Positions 1 through 7,712 of a stretch of 12,332 nt of DNA are shown here, piece after piece. The DNA is from Paracoccaceae bacterium (GTDB taxonomy: Bacteria; Pseudomonadota; Alphaproteobacteria; Rhodobacterales; Rhodobacteraceae). The stretch lies in contig RGAJ01000026.1 of assembly GCA_009920225.1 (NCBI GenBank), positions 1 to 12,332 of the forward strand, given 5' to 3'. The notes below the pieces were generated by a model that was given only the letters and a program-made list of their open reading frames with translations, was not told where the DNA came from and searched no databases. The translations under genes and the position numbers were made by a program. Positions within the stretch are counted from its first letter, which is position 1, and each line of letters starts with the position of its first letter.

Positions 1-70
1 GATGCATTTACGAAACAATCTTTGGGATCGAGCAATGATTATTCCCATGATTATGCTTACGGTGATTCGC

Positions 71-1078
71 CTAAAGCTGAAAATCAATCATGACGGGAAA
101 ATGGTCAGACGCGCGCAACAGCGCCGCGGCAAGCACGGGATGATCCTGTGAAATTCTGTGATCATAGGGGTTTAAAATGGTCCAAGCAGGACCAAAGTTT
201 TGAATGCTTTGGCTGACAAAGATATAGTCCAACAAAACGCGAAGAACATCGTGTGTTTCCTTGTTTCGAAACTCGGCGCTAAAGACCTGCGCAGTTTCGT
301 CAACCAACAGCTGACGTGCATTTGGATCATACAGCTGATCTGTCAAAGGCCGTTCACACCCCATGATAATTTCAATCGACGATCGACCAAACAAATGCTC
401 GTATTCGTCCAATCCTGGTCCATCATTCAGGTCCCCCAACACGATCAGAGGTCTTTCATCCACCAAATATTCATCCACCCGACGCCGCAACCAGATTGCT
501 TGGGCCAATTGTTTGCGGCGGTTGGCAATCGACATGCGCATCGCCTCTGCGGGGCTTCGCGCGCCGTGCGGGGCCTTTGATTTCAAATGCACCCCGAGCA
601 GGTCAAGTTCGCGCCCACCGGCAAGGGTTAGGCCCACCTCAAGCGGTGGTTTGGAAAACGTGACACAATCCATTTGCGCATCGATGTCCAAATCGATCTT
701 GAACTCATTATCAAATCGTGGGGCCGCGGTTGTCGATCGCGGTTGATGTATTGCTGAACACACAGACGGATCATAAAGCACAGCAATTTCTTGTTGGGTG
801 TCATTTGAAAAACCAATCACTGCGGTGCGCGCGCGCAGCCCGAAATGATGTGCGAACCGTTCCAAGGCGTCAACGGTCGAACGGCTCTTGCTGTGATCGG
901 GCGCTTCGACGATCAGGATAACATCGGCATCAAGCCATTGAAATACGTACCCTATTGCGGCCAGCTGTTCATCACGGCGCACATTAAATCGACCTGACCA
1001 GTGCTGATCGAACATCAATCTCCCATCATCATCGAACAGGGAATTGAACCATTCGATGTTATAGGTGGCGATCCGCAC
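71..1078 (-). CDS. Endonuclease/exonuclease/phosphatase (EEP) family protein
   Basis: 335 residues of the Mg2+-dependent EEP (DNase I-like) hydrolase fold. The family landmarks run in order: YNIEW with metal/phosphate-site N7, VEAPD with E58 as the likely metal ligand, GVHLKSKAPHG with H164, GDLND with D216 and N218, LDYIF with D284, and the C-terminal SDHFP with catalytic D325/H326. All expected catalytic residues are present, so it should be an active phosphodiesterase or phosphatase. The substrate (DNA, RNA, phospholipid or small phosphoester) cannot be read from sequence. There is no signal peptide, so it is probably cytoplasmic. The start is GTG, sharing its first G with the TAG stop of the upstream TerB/J-domain gene (TAGTG), so translation is probably coupled. 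The 70 bases beyond its stop hold nothing I recognise. Family call firm, specific role unknown. Confidence 0.9.
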   Translation of the reverse strand: MRIATYNIEWFNSLFDDDGRLMFDQHWSGRFNVRRDEQLAAIGYVFQWLDADVILIVEAPDHSKSRSTVDALERFAHHFGLRARTAVIGFSNDTQQEIAVLYDPSVCSAIHQPRSTTAAPRFDNEFKIDLDIDAQMDCVTFSKPPLEVGLTLAGGRELDLLGVHLKSKAPHGARSPAEAMRMSIANRRKQLAQAIWLRRRVDEYLVDERPLIVLGDLNDGPGLDEYEHLFGRSSIEIIMGCERPLTDQLYDPNARQLLVDETAQVFSAEFRNKETHDVLRVLLDYIFVSQSIQNFGPAWTILNPYDHRISQDHPVLAAALLRASDHFPVMIDFQL

Positions 1079-1758
1079 TACGCCGCCTCGTGCATCAAGG
1101 TCTCATAGGCTTGGTTGATCTGGATAAGCTTTTGTTCGGCCAATTTCACCGCCTCGGGGGGAACACCACGCGCGGCCATTTGATCGGGATGATAGGCGCG
1201 GACCAGAGATTTCCATTTCTTTCGAATGGTTTCCGGATCGGCATCAGGTGTAACGCCCAAAACGCAATAGGGATCGGGCGCGCAATTGGGCACATACCGG
1301 TTGCGAATTTGCGAGAAATCTTGCCGCGATAGGCCAAAGATCATCGCGACCTGTTCCAAAAAACTGTTTTCGTTTGGGTGATACCGCCCATCTGCCAATG
1401 CAATATAGAACAGGCCTTCCAACAAATCGACCAACGCTTCGTGACCGGCCCCAAACATTGCGCTGATCCTTTGTGCATAGATATCAAAGCCTGCAACATC
1501 TTGGCGGGCAAGGTCAAAGACCCGTGCGGCATGCTGCAGCTCTGCTTGGGGAATGTGGAAGACTTGTCGAAATGCGGTGACTTCGTCGCGGGTGACCTGC
1601 CCATCGGCCTTGGCCATTTTTGCGCCAAGCGCAATCACCGCGATGGTAAAGGCGACCGAACGCTCAGGCGGTGCGCGCAGCGTTTCGAACACCACGGAAA
1701 GCGATTCGCCTTTGGCCAAGGCCGCAACGGCCGATGATATCCGTGACCAAAGTGACAA
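1078..1758 (-). CDS. TerB-like and C-terminal J-domain protein (DjlA-like co-chaperone)
   Basis: 226 residues. A TerB/DjlA-like all-helical domain spans about residues 33-150 and has two acidic-loop repeats, KADGQVTRDE near 50-59 and LADGRYHPNE near 121-130. A J domain spans about 163-226 (DPYCVLGVTPDADPETIRK onward), with the diagnostic HPD at 190-192. The J domain should stimulate DnaK ATPase. Unlike E. coli DjlA there is no N-terminal membrane anchor, so it is probably soluble. No in-frame ATG lies near the 5' end, and an in-frame TGA lies a few codons upstream. The start is therefore TTG at 1758, with purine-rich GGAAAGCGGAG just before it. It sits 32 bp after the acetyltransferase and overlaps the EEP gene by one base. 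Client proteins are unknown. Confidence 0.88.
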   Translation of the reverse strand: MSLWSRISSAVAALAKGESLSVVFETLRAPPERSVAFTIAVIALGAKMAKADGQVTRDEVTAFRQVFHIPQAELQHAARVFDLARQDVAGFDIYAQRISAMFGAGHEALVDLLEGLFYIALADGRYHPNENSFLEQVAMIFGLSRQDFSQIRNRYVPNCAPDPYCVLGVTPDADPETIRKKWKSLVRAYHPDQMAARGVPPEAVKLAEQKLIQINQAYETLMHEAA

Positions 1759-1790
1759 AACTCCGCTTTCCTTTCTGTGTCAGGCTCTTT

Positions 1791-2279
1791 TTACAGGAAT
1801 TTCTGCATCAAAACCAGATCAATGAACTGCCCGAACTTGAAGCCCACCTTCTCTAATCGGGCCACAGGTTGAAACCCCACAGCACGATGAAACTGCACGC
1901 CTGCGTCATTTCGCGCGCTGACACCTGCAAACATCGACATGACGCCCCGATCTTTCGCGTGATCGCACAGGGTCTGCATAATGCGGCGTCCAACCCCCAT
2001 GCCGTTTAATGCAGGGGAAAGGATGATCGTGTGTTCCATCGTCTTTGCATAACCAACGCCACCGCGAAATTGCGCATAGGTGGCAAATCCCAACACACGG
2101 CCCTGTGTTTCACAGACGAAAAAACCAAGCCCCTGTTCCGCTTTCGCGGTAATGTCCAAGGCCACGTCTTTGGGTGTTTTTTCAACCGCGTTAAACGTGA
2201 TTAAAGTATCGCGAATAACTGGGTTCCACACGGCGCATATGTCATCCGCATCGCGCGGTTCGGCCGCGCGGATGATCAG
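1791..2279 (-). CDS. GNAT-family N-acetyltransferase (phosphinothricin/MnaT-like), apparent CTG start
   Basis: Predicted acetyl-CoA-dependent N-acetyltransferase. The acetyl-CoA loop NGMGVGRR is visible (residues 92-99 of the long form), as are the preceding strand TMEHTIILSP and the AGVSARNDAGVQFHRAVGF segment typical of the phosphinothricin/methionine-sulfoximine acetyltransferase (PAT/YncA) group. The first conventional start is GTG at 2231 (146 aa), but that begins inside the first helix (VWNPVIRDT). The same frame runs upstream without a stop and encodes LIIRAAEPRDADDICA, a good match to the usual beta-1/alpha-1 of the family. I therefore place the start at CTG 2279-2277 (162 aa), overlapping the TGA of the VOC gene (CTGA). 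No ATG, GTG or TTG exists in frame for at least 25 codons further up. Substrate not determined. Confidence 0.8.
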   Translation of the reverse strand: MIIRAAEPRDADDICAVWNPVIRDTLITFNAVEKTPKDVALDITAKAEQGLGFFVCETQGRVLGFATYAQFRGGVGYAKTMEHTIILSPALNGMGVGRRIMQTLCDHAKDRGVMSMFAGVSARNDAGVQFHRAVGFQPVARLEKVGFKFGQFIDLVLMQKFL

Positions 2280-2890
2280 GTCAGGATTTTGGGCCCCGAC
2301 GGTGTCTTGAGCGTCAGTTCGTATTTTGGGACCTCCGATCCACGCAAAGTCAAACGGTCATCGGACAATAGCCCAGATAAGAAGGAACGCAAGGTAATTG
2401 CATGGGGATGCATGATCGAAAATTGATTAACCGTGCACCCGCTTTCAGGCATCCGTGTCGGGGGCGCATCGGCCCCCATCCAATCAATAATGGCAGGTGC
2501 AAACCCGTCCAATGGCAGTTTGCCGTTTCTGGCAACCGTGATCTGCCAATGCAAATCACCACGCGACACGGGCACCATTTCCCCTGTTCCCGGCAATGTA
2601 CGGCCAATCACGCGACGCGGTTTGTCTGTCCGGCAGACCCAATTCGTGATCCGCGGTTGACCCGAAAATTCATCCAATCCAAACCACCGCGCGCAATCGG
2701 GCTTGGCTGCGGATGGATCAATGGCGATCACTTCAAGGTATAGATCACCCAAACGCAATAAACGGTTGTGGGTTCCAAATTTTGCGTGCTGTCCACCTTC
2801 AAGCAGATCAACACCTAAGCATTCGGTGACGTATGCAGTGCCCTCTTCCAGGGTTTCTGCGCTGATGACGATATGGTCTATTTCTAACAT
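2276..2890 (-). CDS. Glyoxalase-like (VOC superfamily) domain protein
   Basis: 204 residues, beginning MLEIDHIVISAETLEEG, the characteristic first beta strand and helix of the vicinal-oxygen-chelate fold. It continues with HNRLLRLGDLYLEVIAIDP, the metal-ligand strand of the 'glyoxalase-like domain' (Glyoxalase_3 type) group. H6 and E53 are candidate metal ligands from the first module; the second half is divergent. Such proteins may be dioxygenases, isomerases or lyases, and the substrate cannot be inferred. The ATG at 2890 is preceded by AGGTAG a few bases upstream. The 107-bp gap before it holds no clear promoter. Its TGA overlaps the apparent CTG start of the acetyltransferase. Fold confident, function open. 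Confidence 0.85.
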   Translation of the reverse strand: MLEIDHIVISAETLEEGTAYVTECLGVDLLEGGQHAKFGTHNRLLRLGDLYLEVIAIDPSAAKPDCARWFGLDEFSGQPRITNWVCRTDKPRRVIGRTLPGTGEMVPVSRGDLHWQITVARNGKLPLDGFAPAIIDWMGADAPPTRMPESGCTVNQFSIMHPHAITLRSFLSGLLSDDRLTLRGSEVPKYELTLKTPSGPKILT

Positions 2891-2997
2891 ATCTACCTAT
2901 TCGCTGATTTGCCCCATGACATTAGCAAAAACCGTGTCTTTTGGCCAAACCTATCCTTTTGGGCCGGACTGTGGGGCGCTAAATTGATCATTCGTGA

Positions 2998-3900
2998 TTA
3001 AACCTTGGGCAGATTAACCGATGGGGTGGTGGATCTGCGTTTGATCACCGCCTCGCGCCACGTCATAAAACTTACCGCAGACAAAATGATCGCACCGCCA
3101 AACACAACCCACGGGTCAATCGGTTCGCCGAACATCACAACACCCAATGTCACCGCCCACACCAGTTGCAAGAACGTGACCGGTTGCGTGACCGCAACGG
3201 GGGCTGCCGCAAAGGCCAAGGTCATAGTGAAATGACCCGCCGTTGCAAAGCATGCGACCGCGAACAAAATACCCAATTCCGACAGATTGGGCGTGACCCA
3301 GACCGGGACCGCCATCGGGAACAGCCCGATCGGGACAAAGACCGACAACATCACAACCACCGTGGCAGGGTTGGCCCGCGCACTAAGATGTTTAGCCAGA
3401 AGATACGAACAGGCAAAAAACACCGCCGTCGCAAGCATCGCGATGTGGCCTGATGACACTTCTCGAAATCCGGGGCGCAAGATGACCAAAGCCCCCAAAA
3501 GTGCCGCCAAGACCGCCAAGATGCGGCGCAAAGCAAGCTTTTCCCCCAAAAATAAGGCCGCCCCAAGTGTCACATAGACGGGGGTCAAATAATTCATCGC
3601 CGTGACATCGGCGATTGGGATCCGCGCCATCGCAAAAAACCACAGCGCCACGCCAATCGAATGGGCGACGCCGCGCACCACGAATGCCGTCATCATAGGC
3701 CGATCAAACGTGGTTTGGCGAAACTGCGGGATCATCGGAAGCAACAGGATAATGCCCAACGCATAGCGTAGAAAAGCTGCCTCAGCCGCGGGAATGCGGG
3801 TTCCGTTCGCTTTGACCAATGCTGTGACGCAAACAAAGAGAATGCCCGTGATGACCATCCAAAAGATGCCACGCACAGGCGAATATGAGGGTGCGTCCAA
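2998..3900 (-). CDS. DMT/EamA family permease
   Basis: 300 residues, strongly hydrophobic, with about ten predicted membrane segments in two EamA repeats: residues about 9-140, ending around ALRRILAVLAALLGALVILRPGF, and about 150-285. The first repeat carries the usual ARIPIADVTAMNYLTPVYVTLGAALFLGEKL signature and the second AVAVTQPVTFLQLVWAVTLGVVMFGE. These proteins export or import metabolites such as amino acids or nucleosides across the inner membrane; the substrate is not predictable. The start is TTG at 3900 with CAGGA about nine bases upstream; the next in-frame ATG lies inside the first membrane segment. It follows the LysE-type exporter by 20 bp, so the two transporters are probably co-transcribed. 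There is no sign of damage. Confidence 0.88.
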   Translation of the reverse strand: MDAPSYSPVRGIFWMVITGILFVCVTALVKANGTRIPAAEAAFLRYALGIILLLPMIPQFRQTTFDRPMMTAFVVRGVAHSIGVALWFFAMARIPIADVTAMNYLTPVYVTLGAALFLGEKLALRRILAVLAALLGALVILRPGFREVSSGHIAMLATAVFFACSYLLAKHLSARANPATVVVMLSVFVPIGLFPMAVPVWVTPNLSELGILFAVACFATAGHFTMTLAFAAAPVAVTQPVTFLQLVWAVTLGVVMFGEPIDPWVVFGGAIILSAVSFMTWREAVIKRRSTTPSVNLPKV

Positions 3901-3920
3901 AGCTGATGTTCCTGTGCCGA

Positions 3921-4517
3921 TTAACCGTTGCGCACCAGTTCAAAGGCAATCGTCCACATTGTCAACCCGATCACCACGTCAAGCACACGCCATGACGTTG
4001 GGTTTGCAAAAAAACCTGACAATAAACGTGCGCCAAAACCCAAGGCGAAAAAGAACGTAAAGCTGGCAGTGACCGCGCCAAAGCCAAAGACCCAAGGGTC
4101 GGCGTATTGGTGTGATGCTGACCCTAATAAAATCACCGTGTCTAAATAGACATGCGGATTGAGCCAGGTAAAGACCAAACATGTGGTGATCGCAGCCGCC
4201 CAAGACATGCTTTGACCGCTTGCCACCAAACCATCATTTCCGCGATAGGCGGAATAAAATGATCTCGAACCATAGGCGCATAAAAACGCAGCCCCAAAAT
4301 AACGAAACGCAACAATGATATTGGGAAACGCTTCGATCACAGCCCCAAAACCCGCAACGCCGACCATCACCAGAATTGCATCAGACAAGGCGCAGGTCAG
4401 AACCAAGCTCAAGACATGTTCACGTCGCAAGCCCGCGCGCAGAACGAATGCGTTCTGCGATCCAATTGCCAATATCAAAGAGAACCCTAAAAAGAACCCC
4501 GACGTAAAAGAAGACAT
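3921..4517 (-). CDS. LysE/ArgO family amino-acid exporter
   Basis: 198 residues from the ATG at 4517 (202 from a GTG at 4529). I prefer the ATG because the G-run at 4522-4527 is well placed as its ribosome-binding site. The family hallmark GSQNAFVLRAGL follows the first membrane helix at residues 19-30. About six membrane segments are visible, with the central WLNPHVYLDTVILLGS motif. Members export basic amino acids (Lys, Arg) and relatives, relieving toxic build-up. The usual LysG/ArgP LysR-type regulator is absent; instead a small winged-helix protein is encoded 36 bp upstream on the same strand. Arginine or lysine export is the family default, not shown here. Confidence 0.9.
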   Translation of the reverse strand: MSSFTSGFFLGFSLILAIGSQNAFVLRAGLRREHVLSLVLTCALSDAILVMVGVAGFGAVIEAFPNIIVAFRYFGAAFLCAYGSRSFYSAYRGNDGLVASGQSMSWAAAITTCLVFTWLNPHVYLDTVILLGSASHQYADPWVFGFGAVTASFTFFFALGFGARLLSGFFANPTSWRVLDVVIGLTMWTIAFELVRNG

Positions 4518-4553
4518 TGCGCCCCCCACTGTTACGACGAGTGTGATAACTGA

Positions 4554-4889
4554 TTAAACTGCTGATGAAAATTCAAATGGTACGGGTTTCGCAAATTTTG
4601 CTGGCTCGACATAGGATCCAGCCTTTGTATTCGGGGCATGCGCGATCAGCCCTTTTTCAACCAACCGCTTCAAGCTTCGGTGAAAGGTTGGCTGCGTAAT
4701 ACCTTGGGTCAGGTAATGCCGCTTGATGTCTTCTGATCTCGCGATCCCTGAATTGGCCGATATGACCAATTGAACCGCATAAAAAACGTCCTTTTCATTC
4801 TGTGTCAGATTCCCCAATCCCAAATCGCGTTCCATCCCCAATAGAAGCTCTCGCAATTGGGCCACATTTAAATATCGTTGCGATGCCAT
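4554..4889 (-). CDS. Small winged helix-turn-helix DNA-binding protein
   Basis: 111 residues. An amphipathic N-terminal helix (residues 8-24) leads into a MarR-like winged-helix core. Helix 2 is RSEDIKRHYL (51-60), the recognition helix is TQPTFHRSLKRLVEKG (65-80) and the wing is LIAHAPNTKAGSY (81-93). There is no ligand or receiver domain, so it is a compact DNA-binding protein, perhaps dimerising through the first helix. It has the best ribosome-binding site in the window, AAGGAGG six bases before the ATG, so it should be well translated. As the first gene before two exporters it may autoregulate the unit. That is inference: no operator was proven. I do not recognise a named family. Confidence 0.75.
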   Translation of the reverse strand: MASQRYLNVAQLRELLLGMERDLGLGNLTQNEKDVFYAVQLVISANSGIARSEDIKRHYLTQGITQPTFHRSLKRLVEKGLIAHAPNTKAGSYVEPAKFAKPVPFEFSSAV

Positions 4890-5169
4890 ACAGCACCTCC
4901 TTCAAGTATAATCTTCTGCTCCAAATAGGGATTTATAAACCACAAAAGGGTATGTTAATCAATAATTACAATCCATTTGGATAGTTTTAATAGATCGAAA
5001 TGCACGTATGCGTTGTAAAAAAACCATAGTGTATGCAGTTGAAATTAAACCCGAAAATGGATGGGTGGAGCGCTCATTTCCAAACAAAAATTAATTTTGG
5101 AGATATTATAAAAATGATAAATTATGCTGATGTTTCAATATAAATTCATATATATTGATGGGGTTTTTT
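4890..5169. other. A+T-rich intergenic island, no convincing gene
   Basis: This 280-bp stretch is clearly richer in A+T than the genes around it. It probably carries the promoter of the winged-helix gene. A candidate on the minus strand is TTGATT (4962-4957) and TATAAA (4937-4932) with a 19-base spacer, longer than ideal. The only notable open frame is 28 codons on the plus strand (5008-5094), without a ribosome-binding site. Nothing resembling a tRNA, a transposon end or a known riboswitch was seen. Confidence 0.5.
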
Positions 5170-5224
5170 CCTTCGGGGCGCGCTGCGAACAAAACCCTGT
5201 TCGACGATCACCGGGCCCCGAAGG
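5170..5224 (-). repeat. Nested inverted repeat downstream of yebC
   Basis: A perfect 10-bp outer stem (CCTTCGGGGC at 5170-5179 with GCCCCGAAGG at 5215-5224) encloses a perfect 6-bp inner hairpin (CGAACA 5186-5191 with TGTTCG 5198-5203, six-base loop). It begins 17 bases after the yebC stop, where a terminator would be expected. However, on the yebC strand the outer stem is followed by a run of A, not T, so it is not a textbook Rho-independent terminator. It could be a 3'-end stabiliser, a Rho-linked end structure or a small structured RNA. Confidence 0.6.
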
Positions 5225-5241
5225 CATAAGACACTTTGAAC

Positions 5242-5982
5242 CTACAGTTGATCCATGACTTCGTCAGTGGCTTCGAAATTGGTGGTGACGCGTTGAACGT
5301 CATCATCATCTTCGAGCGCATCAATCAGCTTCATCAAGCTGCGCATACCGTCCAAATCCAATTCGGTGGTGGTTTCAGGTTTCCATACCAATTTGGTAGA
5401 GTCACTTTCGCCCAGCGCTGTTTCAAGCGCGGTCGCCACCTCGTTCAGATCGGTGTCTGCGCACCAAATGATGTGTCCATCTTCGGAACTTTCGACGTCT
5501 TCGGCCCCCGCCTCGATGGCCGCCATCATGACCGTGTCAGCATCGCCCACAGCCGCACCATAGGTGATTTCGCCTTTGCGTTCGAACATGAACCCAACAG
5601 ACCCCGTTTCACCCAAGTTGCCACCATTTTTGGAAAATGTGGACCGTACGTTGGATGCGGTCCGGTTGCGGTTGTCGGTCATGGCTTCGACGATCACGGC
5701 CACGCCGTTTGGTCCGTACCCTTCGTAACGGATTTCTTCGTAATCATCCCCGTCACCCGCCGTTGATTTTTTAATCGCGCGTTCGATCACATCCTTTGGA
5801 ACCGAATTCGCACGCGCTTCTTTTACGGCCATGCGCAAACGTGGGTTTTTTTCAGGATCGGGATCGCCCATTTTCGCGGCGACTGTGATTTCTTTTGACA
5901 GCTTGGAAAACAGTTTTGACCGCGCCGCGTCCTGACGACCTTTGCGGTGTTGAATGTTTGCCCATTTTGAGTGACCAGCCAT
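5242..5982 (-). CDS. yebC: YebC/PmpR family protein
   Basis: 246 residues, full length, with the near-invariant N terminus [15 protein letters not shown]. This is followed by [19 protein letters not shown], the [14 protein letters not shown] strand and the [15 protein letters not shown] segment that define the family. Members were long described as transcriptional regulators (PmpR) and are related to mitochondrial TACO1; more recent work links the family to helping ribosomes through difficult sequences such as proline stretches. The likely site of action is the cytoplasm. The ATG at 5982 has GGAGG five bases upstream. A candidate promoter lies just upstream (6011-6039), so it need not depend on the damaged SLC13 gene before it. 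Very confident family call. Confidence 0.97.
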   Translation of the reverse strand: MAGHSKWANIQHRKGRQDAARSKLFSKLSKEITVAAKMGDPDPEKNPRLRMAVKEARANSVPKDVIERAIKKSTAGDGDDYEEIRYEGYGPNGVAVIVEAMTDNRNRTASNVRSTFSKNGGNLGETGSVGFMFERKGEITYGAAVGDADTVMMAAIEAGAEDVESSEDGHIIWCADTDLNEVATALETALGESDSTKLVWKPETTTELDLDGMRSLMKLIDALEDDDDVQRVTTNFEATDEVMDQL

Positions 5983-6010
5983 GGTTTCCTCCGATTAAAT
6001 AATTTGCTCT

Positions 6011-6039
6011 GTCATAATCGCCCCAGATAAAAGGGGCAA
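6011..6039 (-). promoter_or_regulatory. Candidate sigma-70-type promoter for yebC
   Basis: On the minus strand TTGCCC (6039-6034) and TATGAC (6016-6011) are separated by exactly 17 bases, each matching four of six consensus positions. A short GCCCC/GGGGC inverted repeat (6020-6024 with 6033-6037) falls inside the same span and could alternatively be a weak end structure for the SLC13 transcript. The predicted leader before the yebC ATG is about 20 bases. Confidence 0.35.
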
Positions 6040-6045
6040 GACCGA

Positions 6046-7712
6046 TTACAACGGAAAAACAAGCGGAATGACGATGGATGCAAGGATTCCAATACTTAGG
6101 TTCAGCGGAATACCAACGCGCATAAAATCGGTGAACTTGTACCCGCCGGGACCATAGACCAACATATTTGTTTGATACCCGATGGGCGTCGCAAAAGATG
6201 CAGACGCCGCCACCATGACAGCCACGACAAAGGCGCGTGGATCATAGCCCAACGCCTGCGCCAACCCAATCGCAATTGGCGTCACCACCACGGCCACCGC
6301 ATTGTTTGACACCATTTCCGTGAGAACCGAGGTCAAAAGATAAATCGCCCAAATCGCAAAAACGCTGGGCATCAAGCCAATCCACGGCGAAATGGCATCC
6401 ACAATCAAACGCACTGCGCCCGACGCTTCAAGAGCGACACCAATCGCGAGCATCGCAAAAATCATCGCCAAAAGCCGCCCTTCGATGAAATCAAACGCCT
6501 CGTCTGCATCGATACAGCGGGTCAAAAACACTACCGCAACCGCGACAATCGACAGCAGGAAAATGGGCGCAACCCCAAGCGCGGCCAGCGCAACAATCCC
6601 GATCAAAGACGCAATCGCAATCGGTGCATGGCTGCGGCGAAACGCACGCGCTTTGGGACGGGACACATCCACCATATTCATTTCCGCAGCAAGACGTTGG
6701 ATATCGGCTGGTGCGCCCTCTAACAACAGCGTGTCACCAACTTGAACCACAAGATCGTCCAATTGCCGCCCGATGTTTTGGTTCCGTCGATGCACCGCCA
6801 AAGGATAAACACCAAATCGGCGCCGCAACCGCAGACTGCCCAAACTCCGGCTGACCATCTTGCAGCCCGGGGTGATCAAGACCTCGACCGTGGTGGTTTC
6901 AACCGCAGACACCTGGTCCACACGTTTAAGGCTTTTGTTGCGCTGAAGGCTCAGCAATTCGGTCATTTGCGTGCGCAAAACGATGCGATCCCCAACCTGC
7001 AAGGTCACCTCTTTTAGATTGCGCCGCAAGGATACGTCCCCGCGCACCACGTCGATCAAGCGCACACCTTCGCGTTTGAACAGCTGCACGCCGGTCACAT
7101 CACGCCCAACAAGGTTCGATTCGGGTGGGATCACCGCTTCGGTGAAAAATTTCATTTTGGATTTATCGGACAAGAGGCTTGCCATACTGTCGCGATGTGG
7201 CAGCAACTTTGGTCCGACAAAGGTCAAATACAACGGGTCAACATCCCCCCCATGATCGCGGCATAAGACAGCGGGATCAAAAGCTTGCTCGCAGCAACGT
7301 TCAAGGTTCGCGACAGTTGAACAAAGACCGGGATCATCACCACAACGACGGGCGTGTTCGACACAACCGCAGAGGACAGGATAACAAAGGCCATCATCAT
7401 CGCCACCGCGCGTTTGGGATGATCTTGGGCCTGTTTTTCCGCCAAAACAGTAAAGGCGTCCAAAGCCCCCGTGCGCACCAATGCCCCCATCACCAAAAAC
7501 ATGGCAGCAATCGTCCATGGGGCGGGGTTTGACAACACGCCCAAGGCTGCATCATAGGGCAGCACGCCGGTGACCAACAAAACCGCGACGCCACCGATGG
7601 CGATGACCTCGGTCGGATAGGTTTCACGAATGAACAAGACAAACATTCCCAAGACGACAAAAATCGCAACATAGGCAGATACGGCAGACGCCCCATCAAA
7701 CATGTTTAACAT
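6046..7712 (-). pseudogene. SLC13-family permease with two RCK_C (TrkA-C) domains, broken by an internal lesion
   Basis: Divalent anion:Na+ symporter-type (SLC13/CitT) membrane protein of the class with two central TrkA-C domains. The 5' part (7712 to about 7236; ATG preceded by AAGGAA) has the first-repeat SNTPVVVV motif and ends SYAAIMGGMLT, then meets a TGA at 7224-7226. The 3' part resumes in another frame at about 7233 with LYLTFVGPKLLPHRDSM. It continues through RCK_C 1 (about 7146-6949), RCK_C 2 (about 6891-6679) and the second membrane repeat with TEMVSNN (near 6309) and TPIGYQTN (6189-6166). Between MLT and LYL the family normally carries some 35-40 residues, including the first GTSTNLL hairpin; these are missing and the frame shifts. 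The start overlaps the EamA gene by 17 bp. Either a true pseudogene or an assembly error. Confidence 0.8.

Noticed and set aside
1..70. Possible gene or element at the left edge
   Set aside because: Only 70 bases with a small repeated CATGATTAT-like motif; nothing supportable.
5008..5094. 28-codon plus-strand ORF in the A+T-rich gap
   Set aside because: No Shine-Dalgarno, very short, no recognised family; kept only as part of a finding.
5236..5766. 176-codon open frame on the plus strand
   Set aside because: Antisense shadow of yebC, no ribosome-binding site and no recognisable domain.
7240..7255. Programmed -1 ribosomal frameshift at the seven-G run
   Set aside because: A slip would join the frames but still leave the GTSTN hairpin missing, and no downstream stimulatory structure is evident; a deletion explains the data better.
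7240..7518. N-terminal extension of the downstream SLC13 frame, Cys/Gly/Arg-rich
   Set aside because: This stretch is an out-of-frame reading of the SLC13 5' half, which in its proper frame gives well-formed membrane helices; only the part after about 7235 is real in this frame.
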